Positions 1 to 7,331 of a DNA stretch of 8,310 nucleotides are shown here, one piece after another; the stretch's first letter is position 1; each line of letters begins with the position of its first letter. Made by a program: the position numbers and the translations under genes. Source of the stretch: Odoribacteraceae bacterium (GTDB lineage Bacteria > Bacteroidota > Bacteroidia > Bacteroidales > Marinifilaceae); the NCBI GenBank assembly GCA_031279175.1, contig JAITJA010000083.1, positions 1 through 8,310 of the forward strand, in the 5' to 3' direction. The notes beneath the pieces are model-generated. The model ran no database searches, was not told where the DNA came from, and worked only from the letters and a program-made list of their open reading frames with translations.

Positions 1-1904
1 GTTCCGGTGGTCTAATACTCTTCCCCTACCTCCTCATGTACGGGGGATTATTCTACATCACGCGGGTAGGGTGGCGCGAATGCTACAAGATCAACAAACA
101 CTGGAAAGACATTGAAAACATCTTCTGGTTAATCGTGATCGTGCTATGCGGCGGCTACCTCTTTTCCATCCTCTGCTGGCCCTACGCGTTAGACAGCCCC
201 TTCTCCAACGTGCTCTTCTCCTTGCGCGAATTCACCAACCTGAGCATCGGCTTGCGGACAATCTTCGAGGGAAAACAAGTCATGTCAAACATGCTCCCCG
301 TGCACTACGCCCCCAAATACCTCCTCGTGGCCGCGCCATTAATCGTCGTCATCGGGTGGGCAGGCTACATGATCCGCGTGGCGATACAGAAAAAACAATT
401 CACGTTAAACGCCTTCTTCCTACTATTCGCGTTAATCTTCCCGGTATTCTGGGTCATTTACAAAAACTCCAACCTCTACGGGGGCATTCGTCACATGCTA
501 TTCGTCATGCCACTCATGGTTGTCCTGGCCGCCTCCTTCTGGAGTCACCTGCTATCCCTGTCTTTCAGGCCGGCAAAAATCGCCTCGTGGGTAATCCTCG
601 CGGCGCTACTCGCTCTCCCCGTCCGCCACGTGGCCCGGAATCACCCGAACGAGTACATCTACTTCAACGAGCTAGTAGGAGGATTACGCGGCGCGTACGG
701 GAATTACGAGACAGATTACTACTACAACTCCCTCAAGGAAGCCGCCGACTGGTTCAAGGCAAACGTCGACTACAAGGGGCGACCCGTGACGATCATCACG
801 AATCACTCCGCCAACATGCAACACTACTTCAGGAAAGACACCAACGTGAAAGTCATCTACGGGCGCTACTACGAGAAATTCGACAAGGACTGGGACTACA
901 TGATCTACGCCAACGTGTACATCAACGACTACCAGCTTAAAAAAGGCCTCTTCCCCGTGCAAGAAGGCCTACTACACACGGTCGACGCGGACGGGCTACC
1001 CATGAGCGCCGTCGGGCAACGCGTCTCCAGGAAAGACCTGGAAGCCACGCGACTGTTAGACGCGGGTGACTACGCGGGAGCGACGCGGCTCATGGAAGAA
1101 TACCTGAAAGAACACGACTGGAACGAGGAAATCTGGACGCGCCTGGCGCGCGTGTACTACGCCTCGAGGCAACCCGAAAACGCGGTACGGGCCGCCAACG
1201 AAGCCCTGAAACGACAACCACAACTCATGGACGCCCTCACCGTGAAAACGCTAAACGAGCTAGAGCTGGGAAATATCCGCGAGGCGCACGAAACCGTCGA
1301 CAGGATGCTAGAGCAAAACGACATCTCCTCCTCCTCATACTACATGAAGGGACTCGTATACAGCAAAGAATTCAAGGACAGGGAAGCCATCGAGCAACTG
1401 AACAACGCCCTGCGCTACAACCCGCGCAATGACCAGGCACTTGTCCTGGCCGGGAACATCCTCCACCGCAACGGAAACTACGCCCAAGCCATCGCGCCGT
1501 TCGAGTCCGCCGTGCAACTAAAAAAGGCCGACGAGGCAACCTTCATCGCGCTAGCCGACTGCTACTGTCGCGCCGGGAAACGAGACCGCTACCTGCAAGT
1601 CGCCGCGCTACTGGAACGAGACGGGAAAGACCGGCGCGCGCTAACCAAACTCAAGATAAGAGACCTACTCCTGCAAGGAAAAACAAACGAGGCCGACGCG
1701 ATGCTATCCAGCGCGCGCGGCGAGAACGAAAACGAGAACGACCCCGCCTGGCTCGTGCTCGTGGCAACGCGCGACCTCCAGCAGGGACGAACGGGAGACG
1801 CGACAAAACGAGTAGAACAAGCCCTGCAACTCAACCCGCGCGAGTTAGACGCGTTAAAACTAAGAGAACAAATCAATCGCTCGCGCGACACATCACGTCA
1901 ATAA
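1..1904 (+). CDS. GT-C membrane glycosyltransferase (family 39-like) with C-terminal TPR repeats, 5' end missing
   Basis: The reading frame is open to the window edge (first whole codon at base 3), so the ATG at 36 is internal and the true start lies upstream. The visible part starts in a membrane segment (about bases 3-70). It has further hydrophobic helices at residues of about 29-48, 94-115, 124-142, 151-170 and 181-199, counted from the ATG at 36. The LPVHYAPKYLL segment (87-97) and the YGGIRHMLFVMPLMVVLAA segment (148-166) resemble the later part of bacterial PMT/ArnT-like enzymes, which transfer sugars from polyprenyl-phosphate carriers outside the inner membrane. The catalytic acidic residues of the first external loop would lie upstream and cannot be checked. 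After a short extracytoplasmic domain containing HPNEYIYFNELVGG (203-216), residues of about 335-615 form helical TPR-type repeats. The stop is 10 bases before the next gene, suggesting an operon. Acceptor and sugar are unknown. Confidence 0.82.
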   Translation, partial: SGGLILFPYLLMYGGLFYITRVGWRECYKINKHWKDIENIFWLIVIVLCGGYLFSILCWPYALDSPFSNVLFSLREFTNLSIGLRTIFEGKQVMSNMLPVHYAPKYLLVAAPLIVVIGWAGYMIRVAIQKKQFTLNAFFLLFALIFPVFWVIYKNSNLYGGIRHMLFVMPLMVVLAASFWSHLLSLSFRPAKIASWVILAALLALPVRHVARNHPNEYIYFNELVGGLRGAYGNYETDYYYNSLKEAADWFKANVDYKGRPVTIITNHSANMQHYFRKDTNVKVIYGRYYEKFDKDWDYMIYANVYINDYQLKKGLFPVQEGLLHTVDADGLPMSAVGQRVSRKDLEATRLLDAGDYAGATRLMEEYLKEHDWNEEIWTRLARVYYASRQPENAVRAANEALKRQPQLMDALTVKTLNELELGNIREAHETVDRMLEQNDISSSSYYMKGLVYSKEFKDREAIEQLNNALRYNPRNDQALVLAGNILHRNGNYAQAIAPFESAVQLKKADEATFIALADCYCRAGKRDRYLQVAALLERDGKDRRALTKLKIRDLLLQGKTNEADAMLSSARGENENENDPAWLVLVATRDLQQGRTGDATKRVEQALQLNPRELDALKLREQINRSRDTSRQ

Positions 1905-1914
1905 ATATCAACAC

Positions 1915-3210
1915 ATGGAAATACTTAATGAATACCACCTGGAATCGGCATGTTGCGGCGCCGCCTTCCCCGACAAACACTGGGAACTAGACTGCCCACA
2001 CGGGGACGGCCCCGCGCTCCTCGTTACCCGATACGCCAACCGCCTCTTCAACCCGCGCGAAGAACTGCAAGGCCTCTACCGGTACGCCGCCTGGCTACCG
2101 GTAAACAGGCAACTCGAGGGATCCGCCCCACCCGTCACCTTCCTCTCCGAAAACCTCGGGCGACACCTGGGACTAAAAAACCTCTACATCACCTTCAGCG
2201 GCTACTGGCCCGAACGCGGCGCCATGATGCAAACCGGCACTTTCAAGGAATGCGAGGCCTACGCCGTGTGCGCCCGGCCGGGAAGAGACGAAAACAAAAT
2301 CCTCGTCGTCGCCTCGGCAGGAAACACCGCGCGAGCATTCGGGCGCGTCTGCTCGGACAACAACATCCCACTACTCCTCTGCGTGCCGCTAGACAACATC
2401 GACGCGCTATGGGCAGACTCCCCCTGGAACGACAACGTCAAAATCGCCTGCACCGCGACCGGAAGCGACTACTTCGACGCCATACACCTCTCCAACATCG
2501 CCTGCGAAATGCAACAATTCTACCCGGAAGGCGGGGCGAAAAACGTGGCCCGGCGCGACGGCATGGCAACCACCGTCCTCTCCGCCGTCACCCGAATAGG
2601 ACGAATCCCTGACTACTACTTCCAGGCCATCGGGAGCGGAACCGGCGCCATCGCGGCCTGGGAAGCCAACAAACGATTCATCGAGGACGGGAGATTCGGA
2701 AAACACCTCATGACACTCGTCCTGTCACAAAACCACCCCTTCCTCCCCATACGCGACGCATGGAAAGCAAAATCAACAGACATGCTACCACTCGACGAGC
2801 AAACCGCGCGCTCGCTCGCCGCGCAAATCGACGCCCGCGTCCTCTCCAACCGGAAACCACCCTACGCCATCAAGGGAGGCTTACGCGACGCGCTCCTCGC
2901 CACCGGCGGCGACATCCTCACGGTCACCAACGAGGAAGCACGACGAGCCGCCGACCTCTTCCTGCTCCTGGAAGGAATAGACATCGAACCCGCCGCCGCC
3001 GTCGCCGTCGCCTCGCTACAACAAGCCGCGAACGAGGGACGCGTCGAGCGAGAAGCCATCATCATGCTCAACATCACCGGAGGGGGCATCGCACGCTACC
3101 GGGAAACACGCCCCGTCGTACAGCAACAACCACACCTCACCATCGCGACCGGCACGCCGACAGAAGAGATAAAAGAACAACTACGACACCTCTTCCCCGG
3201 ACACCACTGA
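1915..3210 (+). CDS. Cysteate synthase-like PLP-dependent enzyme (threonine synthase fold)
   Basis: This 431-residue protein is a fold-type II PLP enzyme related to threonine synthase. The visible landmarks are TGTFKECEA with the likely PLP-binding lysine K111, the SAGNT substrate or cofactor loop at 134-138, the GSGTGA phosphate-binding loop at 240-245, and a terminal ITGGG at 387-391. The N-terminal CCGAAFPDKHWELDC (13-27) recalls the cysteine-containing N-terminal lobe of threonine synthases, and length and layout fit the cysteate synthase family. That enzyme makes L-cysteate from O-phosphoserine and sulfite: for coenzyme M in Methanosarcina, and in some Bacteroidota as precursor of capnine-type sulfonolipids. 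Cytosolic. The gene starts 10 bases after the glycosyltransferase stop and ends 10 bases before the YihY-like gene, so cotranscription is likely. A diverged threonine synthase is the main alternative. The family assignment comes from recalled motifs; substrate is inferred. Confidence 0.72.
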   Translation: MEILNEYHLESACCGAAFPDKHWELDCPHGDGPALLVTRYANRLFNPREELQGLYRYAAWLPVNRQLEGSAPPVTFLSENLGRHLGLKNLYITFSGYWPERGAMMQTGTFKECEAYAVCARPGRDENKILVVASAGNTARAFGRVCSDNNIPLLLCVPLDNIDALWADSPWNDNVKIACTATGSDYFDAIHLSNIACEMQQFYPEGGAKNVARRDGMATTVLSAVTRIGRIPDYYFQAIGSGTGAIAAWEANKRFIEDGRFGKHLMTLVLSQNHPFLPIRDAWKAKSTDMLPLDEQTARSLAAQIDARVLSNRKPPYAIKGGLRDALLATGGDILTVTNEEARRAADLFLLLEGIDIEPAAAVAVASLQQAANEGRVEREAIIMLNITGGGIARYRETRPVVQQQPHLTIATGTPTEEIKEQLRHLFPGHH

Positions 3211-3220
3211 AACAACATCC

Positions 3221-4537
3221 ATGAAAACAAAACACGCCCGTCCCCCCCGTCCACTCTCCCGTCTCTTTAGCCTCGAACACCACTACCGCGTCCTCCGTCG
3301 CGACCGCCATACCCCCCGCGACACCGCGCGCGAGACCCTCTCCGCGATCATCGTCTCCGCCCACCGCTTCACCGGGGACGGCTGTGGCATTGCCGCCTCC
3401 GCCCTCACCTACTACACCATCCTCTCCTTCGTCCCCCTCGTCGCCCTCCTCTTCGCCATCGCGAAAGGATTCGGCTTCCGCGTCGACCTCGAAAACCTCC
3501 TCCGCTCCCGCTTCGAGGAAAACACCCCCCTCCTCGAGCAACTCCTGGAAATCGCCAACCGCGCCATCGAGAACACCCGAGGTGGAATCATCACCGGCAT
3601 CGGCATATTCATACTCCTCTGGGCGGTCATCCGCGTGCTCAACGGCGCGGAAACCGCCATGAACCGCGTGTGGCGAATCAAGCGTGGGAGAGGCCCCCGG
3701 CGACTACTGGCCGACTACCTCTCCTTGCTATTCATCGCGCCGCTACTCCTCATCCTCGGCAGCGGCCTGAACGTCTTCCTCACCACCAGCCTGGAAACAT
3801 ACCTCCCTGCCCTGGCCCCCTGGATCGAACGCCTCTTCTCCCTCCTCCCCTACCTCCTCGTCTGGGCGCTCTTCCTTCTTCTTTACATGTACATGCCGGC
3901 CACCCCCGTCCGTTTCCGCCACGCCATCCGCGGCGCGATCATCGCCGGCACGCTATACCAGGTCATCCAGTGGATCTACATCCGCTTCCAGGTCGGCGTC
4001 AGCTCCTACAATGCCATCTACGGCAGCCTCGCCGCCCTCCCCCTCCTCATAGTCTGGGTACAACTCAGCTGGAGCGTGCTCCTCTGGGGCGCGGAACTAT
4101 GCTACATCTCCAGGTATCGCCACTTCATGTACCGCGACGAAACGCGCGGCGACGAACCCTGGCTCGCGCTCATCGAGACGGCAATGAAAATCACGCGCCT
4201 CATCGTCGAGCGATACACCCGGGAAGGCCCCGTGACACTACTCGAGATCGCGAAACAACTCGAGATGAACGCCGGGAGAATACAACTCGTCCTCGACGAG
4301 ATGGTCGAACGCGGGGCGCTCGTCGCCACCACCAACGGGGAAAATACCCGTTACCTCCCTGCCCGCGACTACCGTCACCTCTCCGAGGCCGATCTTTTCA
4401 TCGTCCTCTCCCGCGTCGAGGAAAGCAAGGACGAACACTGGAAAGAACGCTTCACCTCCGCCATCCGCGCCGGCTTCACCGAACCGTGGGACGAACCATC
4501 CCCACCGGCAAACAAGCACGAAAACATTCAAGCATGA
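3221..4537 (+). CDS. YihY/BrkB-family inner membrane protein with C-terminal winged-helix-like domain
   Basis: The 438-residue protein has a basic cytoplasmic N-terminus, then about six hydrophobic helices (roughly 58-82, 122-141, 165-188, 206-225, 236-256, 265-290). Family landmarks are AASALTYYTILSFVPL (58-73), the NRVW segment at 148-151, and SSYNAIYGSLAALPLLIVW (261-279) followed by WGAELCY. YihY/BrkB proteins were once called ribonuclease BN in error; their biochemical role is still unsettled. The protein is longer than the roughly 290-residue E. coli YihY. The extra C-terminus (about 318-380) reads as a winged-helix-like domain with GPVTLLEIAKQLEMNAGRIQ, followed by a charged tail; longer versions of this kind occur in Bacteroidota. 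The ATG lies 10 bases after the previous stop, and no other in-frame start fits the family better. It is the last gene of the apparent three-gene operon and is convergent with the exonuclease gene. Confidence 0.9.
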   Translation: MKTKHARPPRPLSRLFSLEHHYRVLRRDRHTPRDTARETLSAIIVSAHRFTGDGCGIAASALTYYTILSFVPLVALLFAIAKGFGFRVDLENLLRSRFEENTPLLEQLLEIANRAIENTRGGIITGIGIFILLWAVIRVLNGAETAMNRVWRIKRGRGPRRLLADYLSLLFIAPLLLILGSGLNVFLTTSLETYLPALAPWIERLFSLLPYLLVWALFLLLYMYMPATPVRFRHAIRGAIIAGTLYQVIQWIYIRFQVGVSSYNAIYGSLAALPLLIVWVQLSWSVLLWGAELCYISRYRHFMYRDETRGDEPWLALIETAMKITRLIVERYTREGPVTLLEIAKQLEMNAGRIQLVLDEMVERGALVATTNGENTRYLPARDYRHLSEADLFIVLSRVEESKDEHWKERFTSAIRAGFTEPWDEPSPPANKHENIQA

Positions 4538-4572
4538 TCTAGTGCCTGGTTGGGACTAGACCAAGCATGATC
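4529..4572. repeat. 11-base direct repeat CAAGCATGATC flanking the hairpin
   Basis: CAAGCATGATC occurs at 4529-4539 and again at 4562-4572, 33 bases apart. The first copy overlaps the last codons and stop of the YihY-like gene; the second follows the hairpin. The match is exact. A duplication during a past insertion or deletion, or a paired binding site, would both explain it; the sequence alone cannot decide. Confidence 0.6.
4538..4560. terminator. Imperfect hairpin immediately after the YihY-like stop codon
   Basis: TCTAGT (4538-4543) pairs perfectly with ACTAGA (4555-4560). After a G-G mismatch, CC (4545-4546) pairs with GG (4552-4553) around a TGGTT loop. It starts on the base after the TGA stop, which fits a transcript-end structure. 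There is no T-run on either side, so it is a weak candidate for a classical intrinsic terminator and could instead be an RNA-stabilising stem or a protein site. Confidence 0.4.
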
Positions 4573-4723
4573 GGAAGGCTTTATTAACAGGCGTGGAATG
4601 CCCCTTCGGGATGACGGAAGGATTTCTAATACGGGATAATTAAGTACCCGGAATGATGGAGGGGTTATTAAAGAGGGGAGGTATTTCGAGACGCGGGTTA
4701 ACAAACGGCTGGAAGAGGGAGAT
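4538..4723. other. Non-coding region between convergent genes; base-skew switch point
   Basis: No convincing gene lies in these 186 bases. They separate the ends of the YihY-like gene and the exonuclease gene, so termination signals for both strands are expected. Seen here: an imperfect hairpin directly at the YihY-like stop, an 11-base direct repeat, several TTATTAA-type AT-rich patches, and loosely similar ATGAT-CGGAAGG segments at 4567, 4611 and 4653. The plus strand turns from C-rich to G-rich here: bases 4621-4680 contain 20 G and 5 C by hand count, whereas bases 3481-3540 contain 10 G and 28 C. Confidence 0.7.
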
Positions 4724-5218
4724 TTATAATATTGCCAGCGCGATAGCCGCGCAGGCTTCCGCGTCTGCCAGGGCGTGGTGGTGATTCGTCAGGTCGAAGC
4801 CACAACGCGCGGCGACAGTATGTAGTTGGTGATTAGACAGGGTTTTCCCGAACACGCGGCGCGAGGCGCGACATGTACAATGGAACTCGTACGCGGGATA
4901 GTCCATCCGGTAAGCACGGTGGGCAGCGCGTAAACATCCCTCGTCGAAAGGAGAGTTGTGCGCTACAAGCGGTAAGCCGGAGAGGCGGGGGGCAATCTCT
5001 TGCCAGACAAGGGGGAAAAGCGGGGCGTCACGGGTGGAGGATGCCGTCAACCCGTGGACGCGGGTGTTCCAGTACGCGTACCACCCGGGCTCGGGACGGA
5101 TAAGCCGGTATATTTTTTCCACGATCTGCCCGTCGCGGACTATTACCACGCCCACGCTACACACGCTCGACAGCGACTGGTTGGCCGTCTCGAAGTCTAT
5201 TGCCACGAAATTTATCAT
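4724..5218 (-). CDS. DEDDh 3'-5' exonuclease, DnaQ/epsilon-like, stand-alone
   Basis: The 164-residue protein is a single exonuclease domain. Exo I is DFE (D8, E10) in VAIDFETA near the N-terminus. Exo II is AHNSPFD (H87, N88, D92). Exo III is NHHHALADAE with H147 and D152 at the H-x4-D spacing of the DEDDh class. All four metal-binding acidic residues and the general-base histidine are therefore present, and the enzyme should be active. The family removes nucleotides from DNA or RNA 3' ends using two metal ions. No polymerase, GIY-YIG, BRCT or other domain is attached. The protein is short but complete, as in many Bacteroidota stand-alone versions. The start codon is preceded by A-rich sequence rather than a Shine-Dalgarno site. 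The gene is divergent from recQ (105-base gap) and convergent with the YihY-like gene. Repair or RNA turnover cannot be distinguished. Confidence 0.92.
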   Translation of the reverse strand: MINFVAIDFETANQSLSSVCSVGVVIVRDGQIVEKIYRLIRPEPGWYAYWNTRVHGLTASSTRDAPLFPLVWQEIAPRLSGLPLVAHNSPFDEGCLRAAHRAYRMDYPAYEFHCTCRASRRVFGKTLSNHQLHTVAARCGFDLTNHHHALADAEACAAIALAIL

Positions 5219-5241
5219 TGTTATTTTTTTAAATCCAGGGG

Positions 5242-5249
5242 CAAAGATA
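5242..5249 (-). promoter_or_regulatory. Candidate Bacteroidetes -7 promoter box for the exonuclease gene
   Basis: On the minus strand the sequence reads TATCTTTG, a full match to the Bacteroidetes -7 consensus TAnnTTTG, ending 23 bases before the exonuclease ATG. A TTTC at 5265-5268 (minus strand) resembles the -33 TTTG element, but the 15-base gap is shorter than usual. A transcript start near 5235 with a short leader is inferred. No equally good box was found for recQ on the plus strand. Confidence 0.45.
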
Positions 5250-5323
5250 ATGAAAGAGGAGAGCGAAACGCGAGGATGGGATGGTCGGGCTCGCGTTATT
5301 TCGTAGCTTCGCGGGGGTTTTTA

Positions 5324-7258
5324 ATGAACATGACAACAGGGTACAAGGATATATTAAAGCAGTACTGGGGGTACGAGGCGTTTCGCCCGCTGCAGGAGGA
5401 GATTATCCAGTCGGTGCTGGATAAGCGGGACACGCTGGCGCTCATGCCAACGGGCGGTGGTAAGTCGCTCACGTACCAGGTTCCGGGGCTAGTGATGGAG
5501 GGGACGTGCATCGTGGTGACGCCGCTGATCGCGTTGATGAAGGACCAGTCGGAAGAGTTGAAGCGCAGGGGGGTGCTCGCCGAGGCGATCTACACGGGGA
5601 TGGAGACGGGGCATGTCGCGTCGATCATTAACAAGTGCATCTATCATCGCGTGAACTTCTTGTATATTTCCCCGGAACGGCTGGCGTCGGAGCATTTTCG
5701 CGGGTATCTCAGGCAGATGCACGTTTCGATGATCGCGGTGGACGAGGCGCACTGTATCTCGCAATGGGGGTACGATTTCCGTCCCTCGTATTTACGGGTG
5801 GCCGAGGCGCGGGCGTTGTGCCCGGGAGCGCCCGTGCTGGCCCTGACGGCGACGGCGACGCCGGAGGTGGTGGAAGATATACAGGATCGGCTGAATTTCA
5901 ATGAGCGGCACGTGCTCTCGACGAGTTTCCGGAGGGAGAATCTCGCGTATGTCACGCGAGAAAGCGAGGAGAGGATGGCCGGGGTGCGCGATATTCTCTC
6001 GAAGGTGAAGGGGAGCGCTATTGTCTACGCGCGAGCGCGAAAGAGTACCGAGGAGATCAGCGCTTTCCTGAACGAGGCGGGTACGCGGGCCGATTTCTAT
6101 CACGCGGGGCTGCCGGCAAGCGAGCGCGAGCGGAAACAGGAGGCGTGGAAGGATGGACGGACGCCGGTGATCGTGGCAACCAACGCTTTCGGGATGGGTA
6201 TCGATAAGGCGGACGTGCGCGTGGTGATTCATCACGATATTCCCGATAGCCCGGAGGCTTATTTCCAGGAGGCCGGTCGATGTGGTCGCGACGGCGAGCG
6301 GGCTTACGCGATTTTGTTGTATAATCGCTCGTCGCTGGAGCTGCTGAAGAGGCGCGTTTCCAGGGGTTTTCCCAAGAAAGAGTTTATACGGGAGGTATAC
6401 GGGGCTATCGCGAGTTTCCTGAATGTCCCGGAAGGCGGCGGGAAGGGGCTCTCTTTCGAGTTTGACCTGGAGCGTTTCCTGCCCCTTTTCCGGCTGGAGC
6501 GGTCGATGACGTTGTCGGCAATCGAGATACTGGGCGTGGCGGGATACCTGGAGTGCGGCTCGTCGAGTAGTACCCGTTCGCGGGTGACGATCATCGTGTT
6601 GCGCGACCAGTTATACGAGATCGAGCTGCGGGATCCGCTGGCCGAACGATTGCTGGTGTTCTTGATGCGTACGCACGCGGGTATTTTCGTGCAGGACGCT
6701 TTCGTTGACGAGGAGTTTGTCGCCAGGGAATTGCGGGTCGACCGGCACGCGCTGTACCAGGCTTTCCTGACGCTGGCGCGGGAACGCGTGATCCGGTACG
6801 TGCCCGCCAGTGATAGCCTGCACGTGACTTATCTCATGCCGCGCTTCCCGTCCTCGTACCTGACTTTCGGTTATGACGCGTACGAGAAACGGAAGCAAGC
6901 GTTTACGCGGCGAATTAACGCGATGGTGACGTACGTGGAGGAGAAGAGTAGGTGCCGGCAACTTTACCTGATGGAGTATTTCGGGCAGGCGGAAGGGGAA
7001 CGGTGCGGCATCTGCGACACGTGCCTGGACGAGAGGAAACAGCTGAAGGCGATGAAGCCCGGGAAGATCGACGCGGAGATCACGCGGTTGCTCGCCACGG
7101 GGGAGGACGGGGGCGCGGAAGGCATGGAGATCAACGAGCTGACGCGGGCGATGGATTACCCGGTGGGGCTGGTGATCGAACGCGTGCGGGCGCTGCTCGA
7201 CGAAGAACGGATCGAGTACGGGACGGGGAACCGGTTGCGGTTGCACGAGAAGAGATGA
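5324..7258 (+). CDS. recQ: RecQ family ATP-dependent DNA helicase (Bacteroidetes-type)
   Basis: ATP-driven 3'-5' DNA helicase of recombination and replication-fork repair. From ATG 5324 the protein has 644 residues. Landmarks: motif 0 GYEAFRPLQEEII (16-28), Walker A TGGGKS (43-48), DEAH (140-143) followed by CISQWGYDFRPSY (144-156), LTATAT (174-179), motif V VIVATNAFGMGIDKADVR (282-299), and motif VI QEAGRCGRDG (315-324). A four-cysteine zinc site follows at C544, C561, C564 and C567, then a winged-helix-like tail (about 601-640). Between motif VI and the zinc site lie about 200 residues that E. coli RecQ lacks; from memory this is usual for Bacteroidetes RecQ. No HRDC domain is visible. The frame stays open back to 5000, but that extension runs antisense through the exonuclease gene and has no RecQ features, so 5324 (or ATG 5330) is preferred. 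The gene is divergent from the exonuclease and 73 bases before birA. Confidence 0.96.
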   Translation: MNMTTGYKDILKQYWGYEAFRPLQEEIIQSVLDKRDTLALMPTGGGKSLTYQVPGLVMEGTCIVVTPLIALMKDQSEELKRRGVLAEAIYTGMETGHVASIINKCIYHRVNFLYISPERLASEHFRGYLRQMHVSMIAVDEAHCISQWGYDFRPSYLRVAEARALCPGAPVLALTATATPEVVEDIQDRLNFNERHVLSTSFRRENLAYVTRESEERMAGVRDILSKVKGSAIVYARARKSTEEISAFLNEAGTRADFYHAGLPASERERKQEAWKDGRTPVIVATNAFGMGIDKADVRVVIHHDIPDSPEAYFQEAGRCGRDGERAYAILLYNRSSLELLKRRVSRGFPKKEFIREVYGAIASFLNVPEGGGKGLSFEFDLERFLPLFRLERSMTLSAIEILGVAGYLECGSSSSTRSRVTIIVLRDQLYEIELRDPLAERLLVFLMRTHAGIFVQDAFVDEEFVARELRVDRHALYQAFLTLARERVIRYVPASDSLHVTYLMPRFPSSYLTFGYDAYEKRKQAFTRRINAMVTYVEEKSRCRQLYLMEYFGQAEGERCGICDTCLDERKQLKAMKPGKIDAEITRLLATGEDGGAEGMEINELTRAMDYPVGLVIERVRALLDEERIEYGTGNRLRLHEKR

Positions 7259-7331
7259 GCCGGCAAGCGGGGGCGCGAGGGGGGGATGGTTTCGCTATTT
7301 CACTATATTTACCGGTGTTAAAATTAAATAG
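7259..7331 (+). promoter_or_regulatory. recQ-birA gap with a weak promoter-like box
   Basis: This 73-base gap starts G-rich and becomes AT-rich towards birA. TATATTTA at 7304-7311 matches the Bacteroidetes -7 consensus TAnnTTTG at all but the last position and lies 20 bases before the birA ATG. No -33 element at a sensible distance was found. The stretch AAAATTAAATAG just before the ATG fits the A-rich, Shine-Dalgarno-free leaders of this phylum. birA may have its own promoter or be read through from recQ. Confidence 0.3.

Noticed and set aside
1950..3224. Long arginine- and proline-rich open frames within the first three genes
   Set aside because: They are shadows of real genes in GC-rich DNA, with low-complexity translations and no recognisable domain.
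4599..4613. CCCC-TTCG-GGG hairpin in the convergent gap
   Set aside because: Only two or three base pairs can form around the TTCG loop and no T-run follows, so it is not supported as a terminator.
5285..5310. A plus-strand promoter for recQ at GTTATTTCG
   Set aside because: It does not match TAnnTTTG well and no properly spaced -33 element was seen.
5000..5323. A 108-residue N-terminal extension of RecQ from ATG 5000
   Set aside because: It runs antisense through most of the exonuclease gene, has no RecQ features, and the canonical N-terminus begins just after ATG 5324.
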